From assembly GCF_003444775.1 (NCBI RefSeq), contig NZ_CP021081.1:1228001-1292000 (forward strand): 64,000 nt of DNA, in the 5' to 3' direction. The translations under genes and the position numbers were made by a program. This DNA comes from Deinococcus ficus (lineage in GTDB: Bacteria > Deinococcota > Deinococci > Deinococcales > Deinococcaceae). The notes beneath the pieces are model-generated. The model saw nothing but the letters and a program-made list of their open reading frames with translations, was not told the DNA's origin and made no database searches. Of the stretch, positions 1-12,038 are shown piece by piece; position 1 is the stretch's first letter, and each line of letters begins with the position of its first letter.

Positions 1-36
1 CTGGCGCAGCTGTGGCTGGCCGCCAACCCCGGCTGA
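1..36 (+). CDS. C-terminal tail of an unidentified gene (partial)
   Basis: Frame 1 is open from the window edge for eleven codons (ending LAANPG) to a TGA at 34-36. It probably is the end of a gene that starts outside the window, because the mfd promoter follows directly. Too short to identify; the frame could also be accidental. Confidence 0.4.
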   Translation: MAQLWLAANPG

Positions 37-73
37 GGCCACGCGCCCGATCTTTGAATTGCACCCTGCTCGG

Positions 74-102
74 CTGACCGGGCTCCCCCGGGCGCGTACA
101 CT
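74..102 (+). promoter_or_regulatory. mfd promoter, leaderless type
   Basis: A TACACT -10 box at 97-102 ends six bases before the GTG start of mfd at 109, so the transcript would begin at or next to the start codon. A weak -35 match, CTGACC, lies at 74-79 with a 17-base spacer. There is no Shine-Dalgarno sequence between the box and the start. Confidence 0.6.
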
Positions 103-108
103 CGTCCG

Positions 109-3273
<3,165 letters not shown>

Positions 3274-3721
3274 GGGGAAAAAGAGGAGGGGATGAAGGGT
3301 AAACCGCGCCGGCAGGCCTCATGGTTCAGTCAAGCTGGCCGGCCTGCTGCTGAGCTTTCGTTTCGTTTGAGGGCGGCTAAGCAGCCTTCGGGCTGCACGG
3401 CCTGTGTGACTTCCAGGTTCATGCTGCGCTGTGCACCCTCCTGACCGCCGCGACTTGCTCGCCGCCTGCAGGAACACACCGCCAGCGCGGATGGCGGACT
3501 CACCGATAACCTCGCTGTCTTTCGGCAGATCGCGCAGCCGCTGTGCCGGTCCGGATCGATCGGTGCATGGGGTAAGTGTTCTTGTTGAGGACCGTCTACC
3601 GCAGGTTGAGGACGTGCGTGGAGAGCATCGGCATGCATAGGTTGCAGCCCCTGCTGAAGCCGACGCTACCCTTTCCGAAGAATCTGTTTCTTGCCCCTCG
3701 TGCACGCTGGGCTCCGTGGCC
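3274..3721. other. gene-free stretch after mfd, possibly decayed DNA
   Basis: This 448-base region has no open frame with a recognisable product on either strand. The short frames on the minus strand are rich in Arg, Ser and Ala and look like non-coding translation. Its GC content and codon pattern differ visibly from the neighbours, with AT-richer patches near 3345-3375 and 3560-3690. A perfect small hairpin with a TTCG loop (GCAGCC/GGCTGC) lies at 3381-3396. It could be a worn-out mobile element or gene, but I recognise no family. Confidence 0.4.
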
Positions 3722-4396
3722 CTACATCCATTCGTCCCGCATGACTAGGCCTAACGGGAGCCGCTCGCCGGGCAGGTCCTCCGGCAGGTCCCGCAACACG
3801 ACTGGAGTGGCGGTCACGTACTGCACGGGGAGGCCTGTGAGCTCACTCACCTGCCGGGTCAGGTCGCAGCCGTTCAGGACGTCCTGCGCGGTAGTGTCGT
3901 GGATGGCGTGCGTGTTGCTGATCAACCCCGTGAACCGGAGGCCGGTGGTCAGTTCGATGGCGTGCAGGTGCCCGACCACGCCGTCCACGGTGTTCGTGTC
4001 CGGGCGGTAGGCGTTCACGACCAGCAGCAGGTCGTATCCGCGCTGCACGATGTCGCTGGCGAGGGCTGTCAGCGCCCGGGCGCCCACGTTGTCGCCGCCC
4101 ACGTCCAGGATCACGTCCACGGCCGGGTCGTGCAGCGGTCCGCGCACCTCGGCCGAGATGGCCGGCAGATCGATGGCCGCGCCGTGCCCGGGGGAACTGC
4201 TGATTATGCGAATGCTGCGCGCTTCCATCAGGGCCGCCCGTTCACGCGACCGGAAGGAGGGGTTCACCACGTCCAGGTCGGCCAGCGCCACGCGGCGCCC
4301 GGCGGCGGCCAGGTGCAGGGCGAGGCTCACGGCCACCTCGGTCTTGCCGCTGCCGGAATGCCCCGCGATGATCCGCACAGTGGACGGCGCGGTCAT
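3722..4396 (-). CDS. MinD/CobQ-like P-loop ATPase of unknown role
   Basis: A 224-residue P-loop NTPase. Walker A is GHSGSGKT at residues 12-19, followed by a MinD/ParA-like strand ending [13 protein letters not shown] (about 39-51), where the Asp residues correspond to the switch region of the MinD/CobQ class, and later by [14 protein letters not shown]. Proteins of this type are often annotated as nucleotide-binding or CobQ-like, and the substrate or partner is unknown. The ATG at 4396 is preferred to upstream in-frame starts because the upstream part is low-complexity Arg/Pro/Ser and an AAGGA ribosome site sits four bases before it. It has no same-strand neighbour to suggest a pathway. Confidence 0.75.
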   Translation of the reverse strand: MTAPSTVRIIAGHSGSGKTEVAVSLALHLAAAGRRVALADLDVVNPSFRSRERAALMEARSIRIISSSPGHGAAIDLPAISAEVRGPLHDPAVDVILDVGGDNVGARALTALASDIVQRGYDLLLVVNAYRPDTNTVDGVVGHLHAIELTTGLRFTGLISNTHAIHDTTAQDVLNGCDLTRQVSELTGLPVQYVTATPVVLRDLPEDLPGERLPLGLVMRDEWM

Positions 4397-4693
4397 AGTG
4401 TCCTTCCGGGTGGCCCGCGGCGCAGGGCCAGGTGGGGGAGACGGGCTCGGCGGACTTCGGAACCGGGTCGGGTCGTCATGGATGGCCTTCCTTGGGCGCC
4501 GCGGCCCGCTCAACCACACATTCGCCTGCGGGTTCCCGGCACTGCCGCCAGCGTAGGAGTGCCGCCGCCTGCGTCTGTCCCTGCCTTTCTGCTCGGCATC
4601 AGGTCCGTTCCGACATCGCAGACGGCTAAGATGGGCGTTTCGTGAGCTGGCCTTCATGCGCCCTGTCATGGTCAGCCTTACACTGCCCGCACC
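4397..4693. other. intergenic region between divergent genes
   Basis: About 300 bases separate the minus-strand ATPase and the plus-strand protease. A TACACT box at 4679-4684, nine bases before the protease ATG, is the likely protease promoter. No other gene, repeat or RNA was recognised. Confidence 0.5.
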
Positions 4694-5764
4694 ATGTCAA
4701 TTCAGCCGCGCCGCGCGGGCCTGCTGGCCCTCATGACCGTGACCCTGCTCAGCGCCTGCGGACAGCCGCAGCCCGGCCCCAGCTTGACCGTGCAGGGCGG
4801 CGCCGGCAAACCCCCCACCGGGCAGAGCACGGCCGCCGCGCGGGTGTTCATGCCCAACCCCCTCCAGACGACCGGAGACCAGACCCTCAGCGACCAGAAG
4901 GACAGCGCCGCGGCCGTGCCCGCCAGCGCCTACTACCCGGTCACCCTCACGAACCTGGACGGCAGCGGGTATCTCCGCGGCGACTGGGCGCAGGTGATCA
5001 CCGAGACCGGCACGCCCGTGTACGGCAGTGGCCCGTTCAACTTCACGCGCGATCAGGACGAGTTCGAGCAGGTCATGGCCTACTACTGGGTGACCGAGGG
5101 CCAGAAGTACCTCCAGAGCCTCGGGTTCGGCAGCGAGCTGGGCGCCGTGAACCGCCAGCAGCAGCTCATCAAGGTCAGCCAGCAGGGCATCGACAACAGC
5201 TACATGTGGGACAAGCACAACTGGCTGCGCTTCGGGAAGGGCGGCGTGGACGACGCCGAGGACGGCGAGGTGATCCTGCACGAGTACGGGCACGCCATCC
5301 ACGCCTCGCAGGTGCCGGGCTTCGGGACCAGCGTGGAGGCCGGCGCGATCGGGGAGGCGTTCGGGGACTACTTCGCCATGACCGTCGGGTACGCCGTCTC
5401 CCAGCGCGAGGGCGCGCCCATGAACGCCCCGCTGGGCTGCATCATGGACTGGGACGCCACCAGCTACACGACCGCCACGCCCCACTGCCTGCGCCGGGTG
5501 GACACCGACCGCCACTACCCGGAGGACCTCACCGGCCGCATTCACACGGACGGCATGATCTGGTCCTGCGCGCTGTTCGATATCTGGACTGCCCTGGGGG
5601 CCCGCACCGCCGACCGGATCATCATCAACGCCCAGTTCCGCTTCACGCCCGACACGACCTTCGCGGCCGCCGCGGAGGCCACCGTCGCCACCGCGCAGGA
5701 CATGTACGGCCGGGCCGCGGCTGGCACGGTCCGCCGCGCCTTCGAGTCCCGCGGCATCCTTTAA
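4694..5764 (+). CDS. secreted gluzincin-type zinc metalloprotease (M36/M4-like lipoprotein)
   Basis: A 356-residue secreted protease. The N-terminus is a lipoprotein signal (hydrophobic stretch ending LLSAC, Cys22), so the product is probably anchored outside the cytoplasmic membrane. The zinc site is HEYGH at 196-200, and the third ligand is probably Glu221 in GEAFGDY, spaced as in gluzincins (M4/M36) and followed by the expected Asp225. The C-terminal part carries the HTDGMIW segment that resembles fungalysin-like enzymes. It is short for M36, which usually carries a long propeptide, so it may be a minimal form. The start is the ATG that directly precedes the signal sequence. Confidence 0.8.
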   Translation: MSIQPRRAGLLALMTVTLLSACGQPQPGPSLTVQGGAGKPPTGQSTAAARVFMPNPLQTTGDQTLSDQKDSAAAVPASAYYPVTLTNLDGSGYLRGDWAQVITETGTPVYGSGPFNFTRDQDEFEQVMAYYWVTEGQKYLQSLGFGSELGAVNRQQQLIKVSQQGIDNSYMWDKHNWLRFGKGGVDDAEDGEVILHEYGHAIHASQVPGFGTSVEAGAIGEAFGDYFAMTVGYAVSQREGAPMNAPLGCIMDWDATSYTTATPHCLRRVDTDRHYPEDLTGRIHTDGMIWSCALFDIWTALGARTADRIIINAQFRFTPDTTFAAAAEATVATAQDMYGRAAAGTVRRAFESRGIL

Positions 5765-5820
5765 GGCTTTCCCGGAGTGTTCCGGCCATCCGGGCCGGGG
5801 GGCCGCGCCACAATGCAGGC

Positions 5821-6408
5821 ATGGCGCGCCCCCTGGCCCGACGGCTGCAAGAGGAAGCGACCCGGCGCGGCCTGCGCGCGGGCACGGCCCTCCCGGACGC
5901 CCAGGAACTGTTCGAACTGGTGCGCGACTTCCCGTACGCCCGCGCCAGCGCCCATGATCCGGACACCGTCATCCGCGAGTGGCGCGGCACGTGCAGCACC
6001 AAGCATGAGCTGCTGGCCGCGCTGTACGCCGAACTGGGCCTGCGCACCACCCTGTACGCCTGCACGCAGGAGATCCGCCTGCCTCCGGGCGCCCCGCCCG
6101 AACTGGCCGGCTGGCAGGGCGAAACCGTCATCGACGTGCACAATTACCTCGTGCTGCACGATCCTGGCGGGGACCGCGTGCTGGACGCCACCTGGCCCCT
6201 GAGCACCCGCGCCCTGGGGCTGGTGGCGAACGAGTGGGGCCCGGACATGCGGGTGGCCTGCACGCCGCTGGACACCTGGGCGCTGGCCCCCGGGGAGGAC
6301 GTCGCCGCGTTCAAGGAGGCCCGGCTGCGTGAACGGTACACGCCCGAACAGCGGGCCCGGCGGGACGCCTTTATCCGCGCGGTGGGCGAACTGTTCCTGC
6401 GGCCGTAG
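5821..6408 (+). CDS. transglutaminase-like superfamily protein
   Basis: A 195-residue cytoplasmic protein with the transglutaminase/protease-like triad in the right order and context: Cys58 in RGTCSTKHELLAALY, His107 in VHNYLVL and Asp122 in VLDATWP. The family includes cysteine peptidases and amidases; the substrate here is not known. The start at 5821 is supported by a CACAAT box at 5809-5814 six bases before ATG, the leaderless spacing used by many genes in this window. It follows the secreted protease by 56 bases but probably has its own promoter. Confidence 0.75.
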   Translation: MARPLARRLQEEATRRGLRAGTALPDAQELFELVRDFPYARASAHDPDTVIREWRGTCSTKHELLAALYAELGLRTTLYACTQEIRLPPGAPPELAGWQGETVIDVHNYLVLHDPGGDRVLDATWPLSTRALGLVANEWGPDMRVACTPLDTWALAPGEDVAAFKEARLRERYTPEQRARRDAFIRAVGELFLRP

Positions 6409-6420
6409 GCGGCCCGGCGC

Positions 6421-7176
6421 TCAGCGCAGGTAACCCACGGCAGGCGGGTGCGCGACCTTCAGGTTGAACCGCTCCGCGTAGCGCACGCCGCCCAGGCGCC
6501 CCATCTGCGCGTGCATCTCGCGGTAGTGTTCCGGCGTCCAGGTCCACTGGTAGAAGTCGTGATAGTACCGCACCACGCGCTCCCCGGTGTCCAGGGTGTC
6601 GGTCACGTCCACCAGCACTTCCGGGTACGGGCTCGCCTGTGAGAAGTACTGGTAGAACCGCACTGGCTCCCGCCACGCCTCCAGGCGCCGCACGTCCTCT
6701 CCGCTGGTTACGGTGTCCCCGCCTTCCATGTCCGGGGCGGGGGGCATGGCCTCCGGGGCGCCTGACTCGTTCACGATCTTCGGAATGCGCGCCAGGGTGA
6801 TCGCGTCGTAGGCGATCTTTGCGGTCATGCGGTGGTCCGGGTGGGGGTGGTCGTCACTCCAGGTGATCACGGCGTTCGGGCGGAACTGTGCGTACAGCCG
6901 CGCCAGTTGCAGCGCCTCGGCGCGGCTGCCGGTCATGCGGCTGTCCCCCATGTCGAAGAAGTGATGGAAGGCGCCGATCTGTTCGGCCACCCAGGCGCCG
7001 TGCTCGCGGCGCACGCGGGTGACCTCCTCGTGCGTGGCGTCGCCGAACTGGCTGGCAAGTTCTCCCAGTGTGGTCCACACGAGCATCACCTCGTCGCCGC
7101 GCGCGGCGTGTTTCGCCAGGGTGGCGGCGCAGCCGATCTCGTCATCCGGGTGGGCAAACACGGCCATGATTCGCAT
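6421..7176 (-). CDS. PIG-L family N-acetylglucosamine-type deacetylase
   Basis: A 251-residue zinc hydrolase of the PIG-L/LmbE family, which removes acetyl groups from GlcNAc-containing small molecules. The metal motif AHPDDE lies at residues 8-13 and the second ligand motif HPDH at 112-115. In Bacillus and Deinococcus such enzymes include BshB, which deacetylates the bacillithiol precursor GlcNAc-malate; a BshB role is possible but not proved by the sequence. The ATG at 7176 follows a TATGCT box (7183-7188) by six bases, so upstream in-frame starts were not used. It ends 12 bases from the convergent transglutaminase-like gene and is divergent to fhs. Confidence 0.85.
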   Translation of the reverse strand: MRIMAVFAHPDDEIGCAATLAKHAARGDEVMLVWTTLGELASQFGDATHEEVTRVRREHGAWVAEQIGAFHHFFDMGDSRMTGSRAEALQLARLYAQFRPNAVITWSDDHPHPDHRMTAKIAYDAITLARIPKIVNESGAPEAMPPAPDMEGGDTVTSGEDVRRLEAWREPVRFYQYFSQASPYPEVLVDVTDTLDTGERVVRYYHDFYQWTWTPEHYREMHAQMGRLGGVRYAERFNLKVAHPPAVGYLR

Positions 7177-7258
7177 GTGCTCAGCATAGGCGAACACCCC
7201 GCCCGGCCGGGGCGTGCCTGTCCTTTGCGGCCGGGCCGGGCGGGGCGAATACTGAACC

Positions 7259-8971
7259 ATGTCCCTGCTCAAGGTGAAGCTGCCCAGTGACCTGGAAATC
7301 GCCAGTCAGGCCCCCCTCGTGCCCATCGCGGACATCGCCCGGGCCGCCGGCATTCCCGAGGAGCACCTGGAACCGTACGGCCGCTTCGTCGCCAAGGTGA
7401 ACGTGAAGGCCCGCGGCGACCTCGCCCGGCAGCCGCGCGGGAAGTACGTGGTCGTCACCGCCGTGACCCCCACGCCCCTCGGGGAGGGCAAGACCGCCAC
7501 CAGCGTGGGCCTCGCGCAGGGCATCGCGAAGATCGGGAAGAGGAGCATGCTGGCCCTGCGCCAGCCCAGCATGGGCCCCACCTTCGGCATCAAGGGCGGC
7601 GCGGCCGGCGCGGGCTACGCGCAGGTGATTCCCATGGAGTCCCTGAACCTGCACCTGACCGGCGACTTCCACGCCGTGACCGCCGCGCACAACCTGCTGG
7701 CCGCCATGGTGGACAACCACATCTACCAGGGCAACGCCCTGAACCTGGACCCGCAGACGGTCGCGTGGCGCCGGGTGATGGACGTGAACGACCGCGCCCT
7801 GCGCAACGTCATCGTGGGCCTCGGCGAGGCCGCCGACGGCGTCCCCCGCCAAACCGGGTTTGACATCACGGCCGCCAGCGAGGTCATGGTGATCCTGATG
7901 CTCGCCACCGGCCTGAAGGACCTCCGCGGGCGCCTGGGCCGCATCGTGGTCGGCTACACCCGCAGCGGCGAGGCCGTGACGGCCGAACAGCTCCGGGCCG
8001 CCGGCGCGATGGCGGTCATCCTGAAAGACGCCATCAACCCCAACCTGATGCAGACCCTGGAGCACACCCCGGCCCTGATCCACGCCGGGCCGTTCGGGAA
8101 CATCGCCACCGGGAACAGCAGCGTGCTCGCCTGCCAGCTCGGCATTCACGCCGCCGAATACCTGATCACCGAGGCCGGCTTCGGCGCGGACATGGGCTTC
8201 GAACGCTTCGTGAACGTCAAGTGCCGCGTGTCCGGCATGCAGCCCGACGCGGCCGTGCTGGTCGTCACGGTCCGCGCCCTGAAGATGAACAGCGGACGGC
8301 ACCGGGTGGTGCCCGGCAGGCCCCTGCCGCCCGCCATGCTGGAGGAGAACCCCGCGGACGTGCTGGCCGGCGCCGACAACCTCCGCGCGCACATCGCGAT
8401 CGTGCGCAGCGTGGGCGTGTCCCCGGTCGTCGCCATCAACGCCTTCCCCGGCGACCACGACTCCGAGCACGAGGTCATCCGGCAGATCGCCCGCGAGGCC
8501 GGCGCCCGCGTGGCCGTGTACCGTGGTGTGGCCGGCGGCGGCGAGGGCGCCCGCGAACTCGCGCAGGCCGTCGTGGAGGCCGCCGACGAACCCCAGGACT
8601 TCCGGTACACCTACGACCTGGCCCTGCCCCTCAAGGCCAAGATCGAGGCGGTCGCCACGAAGATCTACGGCGCAGACGGCGTGGACTACACCCCGGAAGC
8701 CAGCCGGGCCCTGAAAAACTTCGAGGCGCTCGGGTACGGCGAGTTCCCCGTGGTGATCGCCAAGACGCACCTGAGCATCTCCAGCAACCCCAAACTGCGC
8801 GGCGCTCCGAAAGGTTGGCGCCTGCCGGTCCGCGAGGTGCGGCTGGCGGCCGGGGCCGGGTACGTGTACGCCATCTGCGGCGACATGCGCACCATGCCGG
8901 GCCTGCCCAGCCACCCCGCCGCCGAGAACATCGACCTGGACGAGGACGGCAACGTGACCGGGCTGTTCTGA
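7259..8971 (+). CDS. fhs: formate--tetrahydrofolate ligase
   Basis: Fhs makes 10-formyltetrahydrofolate from formate, THF and ATP, feeding one-carbon units to purine and formyl-Met synthesis. The 570-residue product has the family length and the signature ATP-binding segment VTPTPLGEGKT (69-79), followed by RQPSMGPTFGIKGGAAGAGY. The C-terminus keeps the conserved GDMRTMPGLP region. The ATG at 7259 is preceded by AATACT five bases away, a weaker form of the local leaderless promoter. The gene is divergent from the deacetylase and convergent with the DinB-fold gene. Confidence 0.97.
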   Translation: MSLLKVKLPSDLEIASQAPLVPIADIARAAGIPEEHLEPYGRFVAKVNVKARGDLARQPRGKYVVVTAVTPTPLGEGKTATSVGLAQGIAKIGKRSMLALRQPSMGPTFGIKGGAAGAGYAQVIPMESLNLHLTGDFHAVTAAHNLLAAMVDNHIYQGNALNLDPQTVAWRRVMDVNDRALRNVIVGLGEAADGVPRQTGFDITAASEVMVILMLATGLKDLRGRLGRIVVGYTRSGEAVTAEQLRAAGAMAVILKDAINPNLMQTLEHTPALIHAGPFGNIATGNSSVLACQLGIHAAEYLITEAGFGADMGFERFVNVKCRVSGMQPDAAVLVVTVRALKMNSGRHRVVPGRPLPPAMLEENPADVLAGADNLRAHIAIVRSVGVSPVVAINAFPGDHDSEHEVIRQIAREAGARVAVYRGVAGGGEGARELAQAVVEAADEPQDFRYTYDLALPLKAKIEAVATKIYGADGVDYTPEASRALKNFEALGYGEFPVVIAKTHLSISSNPKLRGAPKGWRLPVREVRLAAGAGYVYAICGDMRTMPGLPSHPAAENIDLDEDGNVTGLF

Positions 8972-8983
8972 ACCCGGCCCCGG

Positions 8984-9505
8984 TCAGCCGGGGAGGTACC
9001 GTTCGCGCAGCAGGGCGCGGTGGTGCCGCTCGTGCCCGGCGATCAGGTACGCCAGCGCCCGCACCGTGAACACGCCCCCGTTGGCGGTCACCGTGCGGTC
9101 CCACGCGGCCCCGTTCAGGTGCCGCACCAGCTGCACCGATGCGGTCCGCACCGCCCGGAACTCGCCCAGCAGCTCCGGCACGCTCAGGCCGGACACGTCC
9201 CACGCCGCTGCCCAGGCCTCGTCGTCGTACCCGGGCAGCGGCGTGCCGTCCCCACGGGCCGCGCGCATCAGGCGGTAGGCGAACACGCGCTCGCTGTCGC
9301 AGAGGTGCCCCAGCACCTGCTTCACGGTCCATTTGCCTGGGGCGTAGGAGACGTCGCCCAGGGTCGGCGGCCCGCCGGCCAGCAGCGCCTCCAGGGCGTC
9401 CGGGCCACCGGTCAGGGCCGCCAGCAGGTCGTCCGTGCCCACCAGGGCCACGTACCGCGCGTAGTGCGGGGGAAACTCGGTCGCTTCAGGAGGGGTCGCT
9501 TGCAT
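8984..9505 (-). CDS. DinB/YfiT-fold putative metal-dependent hydrolase
   Basis: A 173-residue four-helix-bundle protein of the DinB/YfiT superfamily, which is expanded in Deinococcus and Bacillus and includes bacillithiol-dependent transferases. The three-His metal site is visible: His67 in VLGHLCDSE and the pair in the C-terminal GHERHH (158, 161/162). The start is taken at the second Met (9505) because a CACACT box at 9512-9517 lies six bases before it; an ATG two codons upstream is the alternative. No partner gene shows its substrate. Confidence 0.8.
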   Translation of the reverse strand: MQATPPEATEFPPHYARYVALVGTDDLLAALTGGPDALEALLAGGPPTLGDVSYAPGKWTVKQVLGHLCDSERVFAYRLMRAARGDGTPLPGYDDEAWAAAWDVSGLSVPELLGEFRAVRTASVQLVRHLNGAAWDRTVTANGGVFTVRALAYLIAGHERHHRALLRERYLPG

Positions 9506-9545
9506 GCGCATAGTGTGACGCCCCGCGCCGCCCGGGGGCGGGCGA

Positions 9546-9935
9546 CTACTTCCCGGCGCTCAGCGTGAACCCCGACTTGCGGAACACGAGGTTCACGGCC
9601 CGGCCGTCTGCCTTGAACTTCAGCGACAGCGACTGCGTGAACTTCGTGGACGCGATGCATGAGCCCGTGAACTCGTACGTCCGCCCGGCCACCAGCACCG
9701 GCAGGTTCGCGTAGTCCTGCCCGCGTTTCACCATGCCGCTCGACTGCACGCTGAACGCCCCCAGCGCCCGGCCGTTCTCCGTGATGTTCAGGAACACCGC
9801 CACGCACGGCGAGTCGCCCGCCATGGCGATCACCACCTCACTCGCCTTTGCCGCCCGTGCCCCGCCACTCACGGCCAGGGCGCCTGCCAGCCCGGCCACA
9901 GACGCCCACCACGCCCAGCCCCCACGTTGTCCCAT
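9546..9935 (-). CDS. small secreted protein, unknown function
   Basis: A 129-residue protein with a clear signal peptide (WAWWASVAGLAGALAVSGGARA, roughly residues 7-28, written here in parts: hydrophobic core then a GARA cleavage motif). The mature part of about 100 residues has no motif I recognise and contains two Cys residues that could pair. Upstream in-frame starts are rejected because they would put a Pro/Gly-rich segment before the signal sequence. Confidence 0.6.
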   Translation of the reverse strand: MGQRGGWAWWASVAGLAGALAVSGGARAAKASEVVIAMAGDSPCVAVFLNITENGRALGAFSVQSSGMVKRGQDYANLPVLVAGRTYEFTGSCIASTKFTQSLSLKFKADGRAVNLVFRKSGFTLSAGK

Positions 9936-10030
9936 GCCCCAGGATGCCACGACCCCCACCCGCCCCGCCCGGCCGTTCCAGGTGCCCGCTGGGGGGGGTG
10001 GGGGCATTTCCACTGGGGAATGATGCAGGC

Positions 10031-10362
10031 ATGTCATGTGTGCTGCGGGCCGCCGGAACCGACTTCGACGTGGACGGGTACCTTGCCAGAGTTCAGCTAC
10101 CGGACATCTTCCGGATTTATAGGAAGGGAACGCGGGACCGGCCCAGCCAGCCGGGGCCCCACGCCTTCAGACCAGCTTTCCCGGGGTGTTGGACGTGGTT
10201 CTGGACTTCGGCATCGAGGACCGGGATGTGGGCGCGCAGGCCGACTACTTTCCGCCGGATCTGCTGCGGGCGCTCGGAGACCTCAACATCGGGCTGGTGG
10301 TGTCCCGCTACCCACGCTCCGACGCAGAAGACGACGTGCCCGGCCAGGGCACCCTGGCCTGA
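10031..10362 (+). pseudogene. decayed DUF4279-type gene
   Basis: An ATG at 10031 opens a frame reading MSCVLRAAGTDFDVDGYLAR and then RIYRKGTRDRPSQPG, the typical N-terminus of DUF4279 proteins. Near 10180 the homology leaves that frame. From about 10186 the +1-related frame reads VLDVVLDFGIEDRDVGAQAD followed by YFPPDLLRALGDLNIGLVVS and ends at TGA 10360-10362, the typical C-terminus of the same family. The middle (roughly 50-60 residues in intact members) is missing. I infer an internal deletion with a frameshift. The start still carries the leaderless-type spacing (AATGAT, six bases before ATG). Confidence 0.8.
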
Positions 10363-10385
10363 TCCCTGCCCGGCAGGGCCGCCGG

Positions 10386-12038
10386 TTACGGCTCGGCGTG
10401 GGCCGGTTCAGGCTGGGCGGCGTCGCCCTCCGCGGTCACGTGGTCCAGTTCCTCCTCGGTCAGGAGGCGCTGTTGCGGCAGCGTGAAGCTGAAGGTCGCA
10501 CCGCGGCCCTCCTCGCCCTGCGCGGTGACCTGACCGCCGTGCCGGACGATGATGCGCTTGACGTGCGCGAGCCCCACGCCGTGCCCGTCGAACTCGTCGT
10601 GGGTGTGCAGGCGCTGGAACACGTTGAACAGCTTGTGGCGGTACTCCATGTTGAACCCGATGCCGTTGTCCTGCACGTGAATGCGGTGGTCGCCGCCGCA
10701 GTCGTCCGCCCAGATGCGGATCTGCGGCCCGCCCTGCGCGTCCCGGGAGTACTTCACGGCGTTCGTGAGCAGGTTCGTGACCACCTGCCGCAGGCTGACC
10801 AGGTCCGCCTGCACGGTCGGAAGGGGTTCCACGTTCCAGCGGGTGGGCGGGGCGTCCGGGTCGCGTTCCAGGTCCGCGATGACCTCCTGCACCAGCGTGT
10901 TCAGGTTCAGGGCCTGCGGTTTGAGGTCGTGCCGGCCCGTGCGGGCGAAGTCCAGCAGCCCGTCGATCAGGTGGGACATGCGCAGCGCGCCGGTCTGGAT
11001 GTACTTCAGGTGTTTTTTCGCGTCGGCCGGCAGGTCGTTCACGGTGCGGCGCTCCAGCAGGTCCGCGAAGCTCAGGATGTGCCGCAGCGGCGTGCGCAGG
11101 TCGTGACTGATGGAGTAGGCGTACGCCTCGAGTTCCTCGTTCATGTCGCGCAGCTGCGCGGTGCGCTCGCGCACGCGGTCTTCCAGGTGGGCGTTCAGCG
11201 CCTGGAGTTCGGCCTCCATGCGCTTGCGTTCGGTGACGTCCTTGCCGGTGGACACGAAGTGCGTGATCTCCCCGGCGTCACTCTGGATGGGCGTGATGGT
11301 GCGCTCTTCGTGGTACAGCGTGCCGTCCTTGCGGCGGTTCACGAACTCCCCGCGGTACACCTCGCCGCGCCGGATGGTCGCCCACAGCTGCGCGCGGAAG
11401 CCCTCCGGGTGCTCGCCGGACTCCAGCAGGTCCAGAGGCTGCCCGGCCGCTTCCTCCCGCGTGAAACCGCTCACGGCCGTGAAGGCGGCGTTCACGTACT
11501 CGATCCGGCCGTCCCGGTCGGTGATGACCACCGGGTCCGCAGACTGCTCGATGGCGCCCGACAGTTTGCTCAGCTCGTGCTGCGCCTGCCGGGCCTCCAG
11601 TTCCCGCAGCCGGCGTTCGTGCGCCTGCACGGTCAGGGCGTGACGGTGCAGGTCCACGAACACCTGCACCTTGGCCCGCAGGATCTCCGGCTGGATGGGG
11701 GAGTAGATGAAGTCCACCGCGCCGATGCTGTACCCGCCCACCATGTCCGCCTCGGCGCGGTCGTGCGCGGTCACGAAGATGATGGGCGTCTTCTCCGACT
11801 GCTTGCGCGCGCGGATCAGGCTGGCCGTCTCGAAGCCGTCCATGTCCGGCATGCGCACGTCCAGCAGGATCACCGCGAAGTCGTCGTTCAGCAGCTGCCG
11901 CAGCGCCTCGCGGCCTGAGGCGACCATCACGATCTCCTGCCCGAGCGGTTCCAGGGCCGCGGCCAGGGCCAGGCGTTTGCTGTCCTGGTCGTCCACGATC
12001 AGGACCTTGGCGGGCGGAATGACGATGGTGTGCGGCAT
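10386..12038 (-). CDS. receiver-PAS-histidine kinase
   Basis: A 550-residue soluble signalling protein. An N-terminal receiver has the acidic pair Asp16/Asp17 and phospho-acceptor Asp60 (VILLDVRMPDMDG). A PAS domain (about 160-275) ends in the usual DVTERKR linker, a coiled coil follows, then a HisKA dimerisation domain with His312 in SISHDLRTPL and an HATPase domain with the N box (NLLTNAVKYS) and DNGIGF. The start at 12038 overlaps the stop of the upstream cheR by one base (TGATG), so translation is coupled. It is the last gene of the three-gene operon and may be the phosphorylation target or an output kinase for the large HAMP kinase. Confidence 0.9.
   Translation of the reverse strand: MPHTIVIPPAKVLIVDDQDSKRLALAAALEPLGQEIVMVASGREALRQLLNDDFAVILLDVRMPDMDGFETASLIRARKQSEKTPIIFVTAHDRAEADMVGGYSIGAVDFIYSPIQPEILRAKVQVFVDLHRHALTVQAHERRLRELEARQAQHELSKLSGAIEQSADPVVITDRDGRIEYVNAAFTAVSGFTREEAAGQPLDLLESGEHPEGFRAQLWATIRRGEVYRGEFVNRRKDGTLYHEERTITPIQSDAGEITHFVSTGKDVTERKRMEAELQALNAHLEDRVRERTAQLRDMNEELEAYAYSISHDLRTPLRHILSFADLLERRTVNDLPADAKKHLKYIQTGALRMSHLIDGLLDFARTGRHDLKPQALNLNTLVQEVIADLERDPDAPPTRWNVEPLPTVQADLVSLRQVVTNLLTNAVKYSRDAQGGPQIRIWADDCGGDHRIHVQDNGIGFNMEYRHKLFNVFQRLHTHDEFDGHGVGLAHVKRIIVRHGGQVTAQGEEGRGATFSFTLPQQRLLTEEELDHVTAEGDAAQPEPAHAEP

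Noticed and set aside
7181..8914. Long antisense frame over fhs
   Set aside because: Low-complexity His/Gly/Val composition; fhs on the other strand is certain.
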